Source: an uncultured Rhodospirillales bacterium (GTDB lineage: Bacteria; Pseudomonadota; Alphaproteobacteria; Acetobacterales; Acetobacteraceae). Taken from it: a DNA stretch of 5,030 nucleotides. The translations under genes were made by a program, and so were the position numbers. The notes under the pieces are model-generated. The model ran no database searches. It was not told the DNA's origin and worked only from the letters and a program-made list of their open reading frames with translations. Where the stretch lies: NCBI GenBank assembly GCA_903928045.1, contig CAIYPH010000512.1, forward strand, positions 1 through 5,030. Reading direction: 5' to 3'. Each line of letters starts with the position of its first letter. Position 1 is the first letter of the stretch. This document shows positions 1 to 5,030 of the stretch, in pieces.

Positions 1-362
1 CCCACCGCCTGGCCTTCGCCGATTTTGCCGGCAACCGGCAATACATCACCCTCGGGAACCTCGCCGAGAACCCGCGCGCCCACATCCTCCTGATCGACTA
101 CATGCACCGCCGGCGCATCAAGCTCTGGGGCACGGCGACTGTGGTGGAGGATGACCCTGATCTGCTGGTCAGCCTCACTCCAGCGGGCTATCGGGCGCGG
201 CCGCAGCGGGTGATTGTCTTCAACCTCGCGACGTGGGACGCAAATTGCCCGCAACACATCCCCCAGCGCTTCGAGGCGGAGGACGTCGCCGCTGCGCTCG
301 AGTCACGTGACGCGCGGATCGCCGAACTCGAGGCCGAACTGGCCCGGCTGCGCGGAGGGTAG
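1..362 (+). CDS. Pyridoxamine 5'-phosphate oxidase family protein (3' end, partial)
   Basis: The reading frame is open from base 3 to a TAG at 360-362, and the true start lies before the window. About 119 residues are visible. The stretch LAFADFAGNRQYITLGNL, then a basic RRRIKLWG segment and a late NCPQHIPQRF motif, match my memory of the PNPOX-like split-barrel flavin-binding family (COG3576 type). Members are predicted cytoplasmic FMN-binding proteins, and most have no proven substrate, so a true pyridoxine-phosphate oxidase role should not be assumed. The last 20 or so residues (ALESRDARIAELEAELARL) have a heptad-like pattern that could form a short coiled coil, perhaps for dimerisation. 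A GC-rich hairpin overlaps the stop codon and a 62-base gap follows, so this gene is probably not part of the valine operon downstream. Family assignment is confident; specific function is unknown. Confidence 0.85.
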   Translation, partial: HRLAFADFAGNRQYITLGNLAENPRAHILLIDYMHRRRIKLWGTATVVEDDPDLLVSLTPAGYRARPQRVIVFNLATWDANCPQHIPQRFEAEDVAAALESRDARIAELEAELARLRGG

Positions 363-376
363 CGCGCCCCCGGGCC
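341..376 (+). terminator. GC-rich hairpin across the stop codon of the PNPOX-like gene
   Basis: GGCCCGG at 341-347 is perfectly complementary to CCGGGCC at 370-376. Inside it, GCGCG at 350-354 pairs with CGCGC at 363-367, leaving a 2x2 internal loop and an 8-base apical loop that holds the TAG stop. Only a weak T-rich run (TTCT) follows. It could be a weak intrinsic terminator or a 3'-end stabilising structure. GC-rich coding DNA forms such hairpins by chance, so confidence is modest. Confidence 0.4.
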
Positions 377-424
377 TTCTACCGCCTCGCGCGATGCGCT
401 ACAGGCTGGGCTTCGGAGGACTGC

Positions 425-1570
425 ATGGATTTCGAACTCAGCGACGACCAACGCGCGTTTCAGGAGACCGCCCGCAGCTTCGCGCGCGAAAAGATCCTGC
501 CGCATGCCGGGGCCTGGGACGAGGCACGGCATTTCCCCGCCGCCGAACTGCGTGAGGCCGCCGCCCTCGGTTTCGCGTCGATCTATATCCCGGAGGAACA
601 TGGCGGGACTGGGCTCGGGCGGCTCGATGCGGCGATCATATTCGAGGAGCTGGCCTATGCCTGCCCCTCTACCGCGGCCTTTCTGACCATCCACAACATG
701 GTCGCAGGCATGGTCTCGCGCTTCGCCAACGACGAGCAGCGGGCGCGCTTCCTGCCCAAGATCATCTCGGCCGAGCATTTCGTCTCCTACTGCCTCACCG
801 AGCCTGGCTCCGGCTCCGACGCGGCGGCGCTGAAGACACGCGCCGAGACGCTGGACGACGGCACCTACCGCATCAACGGCTCGAAAGCCTTCATCAGCGG
901 CGGCGGGATTTCCGATCTCTACGTCACCATGCTGCGCACCGGGGATGACAGCGCCAAGGGCATTTCCTGCGTGGTGGTGGAGAAGGACACGCCGGGGCTC
1001 ACCTTCGGTGCCCCCGAGCGCAAAATGGGCTGGAACAGCCAGCCGACCGCCTTGGTGAACTTCGCCGACTGCATCGTGCCGCAGGAGAACCGCCTGGGCC
1101 GCGAGGGCGAGGGGTTCCGCTTCGCCATGATGGGGCTCGATGGCGGGCGCATCAACATCGCCGCCTGCTCGCTCGGTGGCGCCCAGGCCTGCCTCGATGC
1201 CGCGCTCGCCTATGTGAAGGAGCGCCGTGCCTTCGGCCGCCCGATCGCCGATTTCCAGGCGCTGCAATTCAAGCTGGCGGATATGGCGACCGAGCTCGAC
1301 GCCGCGCGGCTGATGGTGCATCGCGCCGCCGCCTCGCTCGATGCCGGGCGGCCGGATGCCACCAAGCACTGCGCCATGGCCAAGCGCTTCGCCACCGATC
1401 TCTGCCACCGCATCTGCGACGAGGCGCTGCAATTGCACGGCGGCTACGGCTACATCAAGGACTACCAGGTGGAGCGCTACGTGCGCGACCTCCGGGTCCA
1501 TCGCATTCTCGAGGGTACCAACGAAATCATGCGGGTCATCATCGCCCGCAAATTGCTGGAGGCGTCATGA
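425..1570 (+). CDS. Isobutyryl-CoA dehydrogenase (acyl-CoA dehydrogenase family)
   Basis: This 381-residue protein has the usual length for a soluble acyl-CoA dehydrogenase. It should use FAD to oxidise isobutyryl-CoA to methacrylyl-CoA in valine breakdown, passing electrons to electron-transfer flavoprotein. Visible motifs are family signature 1 at about 123-135 (CLTEPGSGSDAAA), signature 2 at about 336-357 (QLHGGYGYIKDY onward) and ILEGTNEIMR at 361-370, where E363 sits at the catalytic-base position. Several stretches agree closely with human ACAD8 as I remember it: SYCLTEPGSGSDAA, GSKAFISG, KGISCVVVEKDTPGL, GWNSQPT and GGRINIAACSLGGAQA. This favours isobutyryl-CoA over butyryl- or 2-methylbutyryl-CoA as substrate, and the neighbouring mmsB agrees. 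The ATG at 425 is preceded by GGAGGA at 415-420, four bases away. The stop overlaps the mmsB start (ATGA). Other short branched acyl-CoAs remain possible substrates. Confidence 0.93.
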   Translation: MDFELSDDQRAFQETARSFAREKILPHAGAWDEARHFPAAELREAAALGFASIYIPEEHGGTGLGRLDAAIIFEELAYACPSTAAFLTIHNMVAGMVSRFANDEQRARFLPKIISAEHFVSYCLTEPGSGSDAAALKTRAETLDDGTYRINGSKAFISGGGISDLYVTMLRTGDDSAKGISCVVVEKDTPGLTFGAPERKMGWNSQPTALVNFADCIVPQENRLGREGEGFRFAMMGLDGGRINIAACSLGGAQACLDAALAYVKERRAFGRPIADFQALQFKLADMATELDAARLMVHRAAASLDAGRPDATKHCAMAKRFATDLCHRICDEALQLHGGYGYIKDYQVERYVRDLRVHRILEGTNEIMRVIIARKLLEAS

Positions 1571-2469
1571 TCATCGCACTCATCGGGCTGGGCAACATGG
1601 GGCTGCCGATGGCGGCCAACCTGCTGAAGGCCGGCCATACCGTGACGGGGTTTGACCTCAACCCCGACCTCGTGGCCAAGCACGTCGAGGCCGGCGGCAA
1701 GGGCGCCAGCACCATCGCCGAGGCGATCCGTGGCGCCGAGGCGATCGTCACCATGCTGCCGGCGGGGCGGCACGTGGATACCGTGTATCTCGGCCCGGGC
1801 GGCATTCTCGAGAACATCAACACTCGCCCGATCCTGATCGACAGCTCGACGATTGACGTCGCCACCGCCCAGAAAGTGGCCGCGGCCGCCGATGGGCGCG
1901 GCATCGCGATGCTGGATGCGCCGGTTTCGGGCGGCACCGGCGGCGCGATCGCCGGCACGCTCACCTTCATGTGCGGCGGTTCCGAGGCAGCCTTCGCCGC
2001 GGCCAAGCCGGTGCTCCAGGGCATGGGCAAGAACATCATTCATGCGGGGGCCGCCGGCGCCGGGCAGGCGGCGAAAATCTGCAACAACATGATGCTGGCG
2101 GTCGCCATGTGCGGCGTCGCCGAGGCCTTCGTGATGGCCGATAAGCTCGGGCTCGACCGCCAGAAGCTGTGGGACATCACCTCTACCTCCACCGGCCAGT
2201 CCTGGGCGCTGACCACCTATTGCCCGGCTCCCGGCCCGGTGCCCACCGCCCCCTCCGGCCGCGACTACACCGGCGGCTTCGCCTCGGCGCTGATGCTGAA
2301 GGACCTCAAACTGGCGCAGGATGCCGCCGAGAGCGTCGGCGCCCCCACCCCGCTCGGCGCCCATGCCGCCGAAATCTACCAGGCGCTGAACGATGCCGGC
2401 GAAGGCGGGCGGGATTTCTCCGTCGTCTTCAAGTGGCTCTCGGGCCTCGCGCGCGGCGAGGTGGCGTGA
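1567..2469 (+). CDS. mmsB: 3-hydroxyisobutyrate dehydrogenase
   Basis: This 300-residue protein has the normal family length. It is expected to oxidise 3-hydroxyisobutyrate to methylmalonate semialdehyde with NAD+ in the cytoplasm, late in valine catabolism. The N-terminus carries a Rossmann fold with GLGNMG at residues 7-12 and an acidic D30 at the end of strand 2, which fits NAD(H) preference. DAPVSGGTGGA at 117-127 is the substrate-binding segment of the beta-hydroxyacid dehydrogenases. K170 in GQAAKICNN is the expected catalytic lysine, followed by N173 and N174. The C-terminal all-helical half includes MLKDLKLA at 243-250. GGAGG at 1558-1562 lies four bases before the ATG, and the start overlaps the stop of the dehydrogenase upstream by four bases, implying translational coupling. 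Related tartronate semialdehyde reductases share this fold, but the adjacent isobutyryl-CoA dehydrogenase and the motifs support mmsB. Confidence 0.93.
   Translation: MIIALIGLGNMGLPMAANLLKAGHTVTGFDLNPDLVAKHVEAGGKGASTIAEAIRGAEAIVTMLPAGRHVDTVYLGPGGILENINTRPILIDSSTIDVATAQKVAAAADGRGIAMLDAPVSGGTGGAIAGTLTFMCGGSEAAFAAAKPVLQGMGKNIIHAGAAGAGQAAKICNNMMLAVAMCGVAEAFVMADKLGLDRQKLWDITSTSTGQSWALTTYCPAPGPVPTAPSGRDYTGGFASALMLKDLKLAQDAAESVGAPTPLGAHAAEIYQALNDAGEGGRDFSVVFKWLSGLARGEVA
2458..2464 (+). promoter_or_regulatory. Ribosome-binding site deciding the acyl-CoA synthetase start
   Basis: GAGGTGG lies six bases before the ATG at 2471, inside the last codons of mmsB. It supports the start at 2471 over an in-frame ATG at 2393 that lies well inside mmsB. 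Confidence 0.55.
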
Positions 2470-2470
2470 G

Positions 2471-4153
2471 ATGCCCGGTACATCGGCCTTCCGTGCGGCG
2501 CGCGACTTCCTGATCGCGCATCGCACTGACTATCGCGCCGCCTATGACGGATTCCGCTGGCCCGACCTGCCCGATTTCAACTGGGCGCTCGACTGGTTCG
2601 ATGCCGAACTGGCCGCCGGTCCGCTGCGCGACAGCCCGGCCCTCATCGTTACCGGCGCGGGTGAAATCACCCTTACCTTCGGACAGTTGTCCGAACGCTC
2701 CAACCGCGTCGCCAACGGGCTTCGCGCGCTGGGCGTGAAGCGCGGCGATCGCATCCTGCTGATGCTCGGCAATTTCGCCCCGCTCTGGGAGGTGATGCTG
2801 GCGGCGATGAAGCTCGGCGCCGTGGTGGTGCCGGCGACGACGCTGCTCACGGCGGCCGACCTCGCCGAACGCGTCGCCCGCGCCCGGGTGCGCTTCGTCG
2901 TCACCTCGGCCGAGGATGCCGGCAAGCTCGCCATGCTGCCGCCCTCCGTGCCACGCATCACCACTGGCGGCGCGCCCGAGGGCTGCGTGGACTACGCGAC
3001 GCTGCTGACCGCGGACGCCGCCTTCACGCCGGACGCGCCCACCCGCGCCGACGAGCCGATGCTGCTCTACTTCACCTCCGGCACGACAGCGAAACCCAAG
3101 CTGGTGCTGCACAGCCACCGCACCTATCCGGTCGGCCATCTCTCGACGATGTATTGGCTCGGCCTCAAGCCCGGCGACATCCATCACGCCGTCTCCTCAC
3201 CGGGCTGGGCGAAACATGCCTGGTCCTGCTTCTTCGCGCCGTGGATCGCGGGCGCCACCATCTTCATCGCCAATCACGGCCGCTTCCACGCGCAGACGCT
3301 GCTGTCCGCCCTGGTGGAACACAAGGTGACCTCGTTCTGCGCGCCGCCGACGGTGTGGCGGATGTTCATCCAGGAGGACCTCAAGTCCTACCAAGTGAGC
3401 CTGCGCGAGGTGCTCGGCGCCGGCGAGCCGCTCAATCCGGAGGTGATCGAGCAAGTCGAGGCGGCCTGGGGCGTCACCATCCGCGACGGCTACGGCCAGA
3501 CCGAGACCACGCTGCAAATCGCCAATCCGCCAGGCCTGCCCGTGAAACCGGGCTCGATGGGCGTGCCGATGCCGGGCTACCGCATCCGCCTGCTCGACGC
3601 CGAGGACCGTGACTCCGATGAGGGCGCGGTATGCCTGCCGCTCGAAGGCCGCCCCGCCGGGCTGATGCAGGGCTACCAGCAGGACGACGGCAGCATCGAG
3701 ACGCTCTCCGGCGAGGTCTACCGCACCGGTGACGTCGCGAGCCGCGATGCCGATGGTTACATCACCTATGTCGGCCGCGCCGATGACGTGTTCAAATCCT
3801 CGGACTACCGCATCTCGCCCTTCGAACTGGAAAGCGCGCTGATCGAGCACGAGGCGATCGTCGAAGCCGCGGTGGTGCCGGCGCCCGATCCGGTGCGGCT
3901 CGTGGTGCCCAAGGCCTACATCATGCTGGGCGGCAATCACCCGGCGGACGCGGTGACGGCGCTGTCGATCTTCAAGCATATCCGCGCCACGCTCGCGCCC
4001 TACAAGCGCATCCGCCGCATCGAGTTTGCCGAATTGCCCAAGACCATCTCCGGCAAGATCCGCCGGGTGGAGTTGCGCGGGGCGGAAGAGGCGCGGACGG
4101 AGCGGGCGGCTGGGGAGTTCCGGGAGGAGGATTTCCCGGAGTTGAAGGGGTAA
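2471..4153 (+). CDS. AMP-forming acyl-CoA synthetase, ACSM-like (short/medium or branched-chain acids)
   Basis: This 560-residue adenylate-forming enzyme activates a carboxylic acid to its CoA thioester using ATP, through an acyl-AMP intermediate. Motifs appear in the standard order: phosphate-binding loop TSGTTAKPK at 202-210, GYGQTET at 340-346, YRTGD at 417-421, hinge GRADDVFK at 435-442, SSDYRISPFELESAL at 443-457, and PKTISGKI at 523-530, where K529 is the expected catalytic lysine of the C-terminal domain. The middle (SSPGWAKHAWSCFFAPW at 242-258, APPTVWRMFIQEDL at 291-304) resembles medium-chain ACSM-type synthetases. No signal peptide is visible, so it is probably cytoplasmic. The gene starts one base after the mmsB stop and is surely co-transcribed with it. 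Position suggests isobutyrate or related acids as substrates, but sequence alone cannot settle this. The loop alanine A207 and D445 replace the more common glycines. The C-terminus is rich in Glu and Arg. Confidence 0.9.
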   Translation: MPGTSAFRAARDFLIAHRTDYRAAYDGFRWPDLPDFNWALDWFDAELAAGPLRDSPALIVTGAGEITLTFGQLSERSNRVANGLRALGVKRGDRILLMLGNFAPLWEVMLAAMKLGAVVVPATTLLTAADLAERVARARVRFVVTSAEDAGKLAMLPPSVPRITTGGAPEGCVDYATLLTADAAFTPDAPTRADEPMLLYFTSGTTAKPKLVLHSHRTYPVGHLSTMYWLGLKPGDIHHAVSSPGWAKHAWSCFFAPWIAGATIFIANHGRFHAQTLLSALVEHKVTSFCAPPTVWRMFIQEDLKSYQVSLREVLGAGEPLNPEVIEQVEAAWGVTIRDGYGQTETTLQIANPPGLPVKPGSMGVPMPGYRIRLLDAEDRDSDEGAVCLPLEGRPAGLMQGYQQDDGSIETLSGEVYRTGDVASRDADGYITYVGRADDVFKSSDYRISPFELESALIEHEAIVEAAVVPAPDPVRLVVPKAYIMLGGNHPADAVTALSIFKHIRATLAPYKRIRRIEFAELPKTISGKIRRVELRGAEEARTERAAGEFREEDFPELKG

Positions 4154-4171
4154 GCGTCCCCGGTGTGCTAT
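4142..4171 (+). promoter_or_regulatory. Possible sigma-70-type promoter for the small downstream gene
   Basis: TTGAAG at 4142-4147 and TGCTAT at 4166-4171 are separated by 18 bases, and the longer TGTGCTATAGC context looks like an alphaproteobacterial -10 region. The -35 part overlaps the end of the acyl-CoA synthetase gene. The match is partial, and read-through from the operon could equally serve the next gene. Confidence 0.3.
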
Positions 4172-4181
4172 AGCGGAATGC

Positions 4182-4187
4182 GAGAGG
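4182..4187 (+). promoter_or_regulatory. Ribosome-binding site of the small hypothetical gene
   Basis: GAGAGG ends six bases before the ATG at 4194 and would be too close to the in-frame TTG at 4188. It favours the ATG at 4194 as the start. No comparable site precedes the alternative ATG at 4281. Confidence 0.5.
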
Positions 4188-4193
4188 TTGAAG

Positions 4194-4580
4194 ATGGCAC
4201 TCGGATTACTGACCAAGGCGGCATCGAAGCGATCCAGCCGCGCCGGGCGCGCAACCGGATCGCCCGACGGCATTTTTGACATGGCGAACCTCTTCCCGCG
4301 CCATACCGGCCTGCCCGTCACCGTGTGGGTCGGGCCGCGCGGTGGCGCCCGGCACGCCGCGCGGATCAAGGTCTGCGTCGAGCCAGGTGATCGCATGCGG
4401 ATCGATGATGCCGCGTCGATGCTGATCGGCGATCCGCCCAAGCTGGTGCGTGGCAAGCTCGACCCGGTGATCGCCGAGGCTGCCGGACGCTGGGTGCTGC
4501 TGAACCGCGAGGCATTGCTCGACTACTGGCACGGTAAGATCGATACGTTCGATCTGCAGTCGCGGCTTAGGAAGCTTTAG
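4194..4580 (+). CDS. Small uncharacterised protein with a conserved-looking C-terminal two-thirds
   Basis: The gene encodes 128 residues, ending at TAG 4578-4580. Residues 1-29 are basic, serine- and glycine-rich, and look disordered. The rest begins MANLFPRHTGLPVTVWVGPRGGA and ends with a helical segment, EAAGRWVLLNREALLDYWHGK (split by its W100 and W112). I recall hypothetical alphaproteobacterial proteins of about 95-100 residues that begin near MANP/MANL and share the TGLP-VWV-GGARH-R-KV pattern. The late LNRE-LLDYW helix also resembles the end of DUF4160 proteins, a family sometimes paired with DUF2442 partners, but no such partner is present here. There are no membrane segments, signal peptide or cysteine pair. 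If homologues start at residue 30, translation from 4281 would give 99 residues, but the ribosome-binding site supports 4194. It lies 40 bases after the synthetase gene and converges on a monooxygenase gene. Function unknown. Confidence 0.75.
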   Translation: MALGLLTKAASKRSSRAGRATGSPDGIFDMANLFPRHTGLPVTVWVGPRGGARHAARIKVCVEPGDRMRIDDAASMLIGDPPKLVRGKLDPVIAEAAGRWVLLNREALLDYWHGKIDTFDLQSRLRKL

Positions 4581-4615
4581 GGGCTCGGGGGAACGCCGGG
4601 GGTAGGGAAGAAAGC

Positions 4616-4637
4616 GCTTCTTTTTGAAAAAAGAAGC
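4616..4637. repeat. Left small palindrome of the intergenic element
   Basis: GCTTCTTTTT at 4616-4625 is perfectly complementary to AAAAAGAAGC at 4628-4637, separated by GA. It is the counterpart of the palindrome at 4709-4730 and can fold by itself instead of pairing with the other arm. Confidence 0.75.
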
Positions 4638-4719
4638 AAAAACTTTCTATCCGTTTGCTTCGGAGTTTCCCCGAACACCACCGACGCCAACCGGATAAAA
4701 GTTTTTTGGTTCTTTTTTT
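4638..4719. terminator. Probable bidirectional transcription terminator
   Basis: On the plus strand, the 15-bp central stem (4638-4653 with 4692-4706, one bulge) leads into a T-rich stretch reaching 4719 (TTTTTTGG then TTCTTTTTTT). On the minus strand the same stem leads into an equivalent T-rich run covering about 4642 down to 4617. This symmetry fits termination of both converging genes, at 4580 and 4752. The 38-base loop is longer than usual for an intrinsic terminator but can fold into its own hairpin. Confidence 0.6.
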
Positions 4720-4730
4720 CAAAAAAGAAC
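4709..4730. repeat. Right small palindrome of the intergenic element
   Basis: GTTCTTTTTT at 4709-4718 is perfectly complementary to AAAAAAGAAC at 4721-4730, separated by TC. It differs from the left palindrome by a paired change (G-C to C-G order near the stem base: GAAGC versus GAAC) that keeps the stem intact. Confidence 0.75.
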
Positions 4731-4751
4731 TGCTTCCTTTCTCCTGCCCCA

Positions 4752-5030
4752 TCAGCTCAGCACGAGATCGGGATAGCCCTTGGCCGCCACCTCGTCGCAC
4801 CAAGCGCGATAGGCCGGTGCGCTGCCGCTGTAGCGGGCGATGATGCGGGTAGTCTTGCCCTCGACGTTGCTGTTCACCCCGGTGAACCAGGAATCGATCT
4901 CATTGGAGAGCAGCCCGGCGCCGATGGCGCGCACATGGCTGGTCCATTTCGCCACTGCTTCCGGCCGCGGGTCCACGAAGGTTTGCCCCTGCGCCTTCAT
5001 GTGGCCGAGCAGCCCGGTCACCCAATCCAC
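4752..5030 (-). CDS. Baeyer-Villiger-type flavin-containing monooxygenase (C-terminal end, partial)
   Basis: The minus-strand frame is open from the window edge to a TGA at 4754-4752, giving about 93 C-terminal residues; the GTG at 5030 is an internal codon, not the start. The pattern IDSWFTGVNSNVEGKTTRI, then RYSGSAPAYRAWCDEVAAKGY and a short hydrophobic tail, matches the C-terminus of Baeyer-Villiger monooxygenases such as cyclohexanone or phenylacetone monooxygenase, where NSW-G-N-PGK and a final Y-EVAA-GY are typical. These FAD- and NADPH-dependent cytoplasmic enzymes insert oxygen next to a ketone to give an ester or lactone. The FAD and NADPH Rossmann motifs and the family fingerprint lie outside the window, so neither activity nor substrate can be judged. 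The gene converges on the small hypothetical gene and shares the terminator-like repeat with it. Confidence 0.82.
   Translation of the reverse strand: MDWVTGLLGHMKAQGQTFVDPRPEAVAKWTSHVRAIGAGLLSNEIDSWFTGVNSNVEGKTTRIIARYSGSAPAYRAWCDEVAAKGYPDLVLS

Larger units (their letters stand above)
4598..4750. repeat. AT-rich nested inverted repeat between convergent genes
   Basis: The left arm (about 4598-4653) and the reverse complement of the right arm (about 4692-4750) align along nearly their whole length with a few substitutions and single-base gaps. Each arm contains its own smaller palindrome of the form CTTC/GTTC plus a T-run, then an A-run plus GAAG/GAAC. The central stem is AAAAACTTT plus TATCCG (4638-4653, C4647 bulged) against CGGATA plus AAAGTTTTT (4692-4706). 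The 38-base loop contains a further TTCGG/CCGAA hairpin (4659-4663 and 4671-4675). Long A and T runs stand out sharply from the GC-rich surroundings. The element ends one base before the stop of the minus-strand gene. I recall similar A/T-tract hairpins recurring between genes in Acetobacteraceae, so this may be a dispersed repeat or MITE-like element; this was not checked. Confidence 0.75.

Noticed and set aside
376..403. Possible promoter before the isobutyryl-CoA dehydrogenase (CTTCTA, 16 bases, GCTACA)
   Set aside because: Both boxes match the consensus poorly. A promoter is expected in this gap or upstream, but the sequence does not locate it convincingly.
188..1501. 437-residue open frame on the minus strand opposite the isobutyryl-CoA dehydrogenase
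   Set aside because: It is antisense to a gene with clear catalytic motifs, its protein is His/Gly/Ala/Arg-rich with no recognisable domain, and long antisense frames are expected in GC-rich DNA.
2393..2470. Upstream in-frame ATG extending the acyl-CoA synthetase by 26 residues
   Set aside because: It lies well inside mmsB, the extra residues are the mmsB sequence in another frame, and a ribosome-binding site fits the ATG at 2471.
1477..2526. 349-residue minus-strand open frame opposite mmsB
   Set aside because: It is low-complexity, with no family motif, and is a mirror of mmsB codon bias.
3197..4456. 419-residue minus-strand open frame opposite the acyl-CoA synthetase and the small gene
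   Set aside because: It crosses two plus-strand genes, has an Arg/His/Ala-rich composition and shows no recognisable domain.
4598..4750. CRISPR array or transposon end
   Set aside because: There are only two inverted copies, no regularly spaced direct repeats, no transposase and no visible target-site duplication.
4567..4843. Small open frames on both strands across the AT-rich intergenic element (4567-4803 minus, 4655-4843 plus)
   Set aside because: They read through the inverted repeat as Phe/Lys runs, overlap real genes in other frames and lack ribosome-binding sites.

Overview
The window reads as a chromosomal segment of a GC-rich alphaproteobacterium. Codons strongly prefer G or C at the third position. 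The catabolic gene set, and an AT-rich intergenic inverted repeat of a style I recall from Acetobacteraceae, suggest Rhodospirillales/Acetobacteraceae. This placement is from memory and was not checked against a database.

Layout. Bases 1-362 (+) hold the 3' end of a pyridoxamine-5'-phosphate-oxidase-like flavin-binding protein, with a GC-rich hairpin across its stop codon. Bases 425-4153 (+) hold a tight three-gene operon: an isobutyryl-CoA dehydrogenase, a 3-hydroxyisobutyrate dehydrogenase (mmsB), and an AMP-forming acyl-CoA synthetase of the ACSM-like type. The first two overlap by an ATGA and the last two are one base apart. Bases 4194-4580 (+) hold a small uncharacterised protein with its own ribosome-binding site and a possible promoter. 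Bases 4598-4750 are a strikingly AT-rich, nested inverted repeat between convergent genes, probably a bidirectional terminator and possibly a dispersed repeat. Bases 4752-5030 (-) hold the C-terminal end of a Baeyer-Villiger-type flavin monooxygenase that runs off the window.

How the genes fit together. The dehydrogenase oxidises isobutyryl-CoA to methacrylyl-CoA, and MmsB oxidises 3-hydroxyisobutyrate to methylmalonate semialdehyde; both are steps of valine breakdown. The hydratase and thioester hydrolase that act between them, and MmsA after them, are not in the window. The third gene could feed a free short, branched or medium-chain acid into the pathway as its CoA ester, which is inference from position and family. 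I see no CRISPR array, transposase, tRNA, rRNA or recognisable defence system. The most unusual structure is the intergenic inverted repeat.
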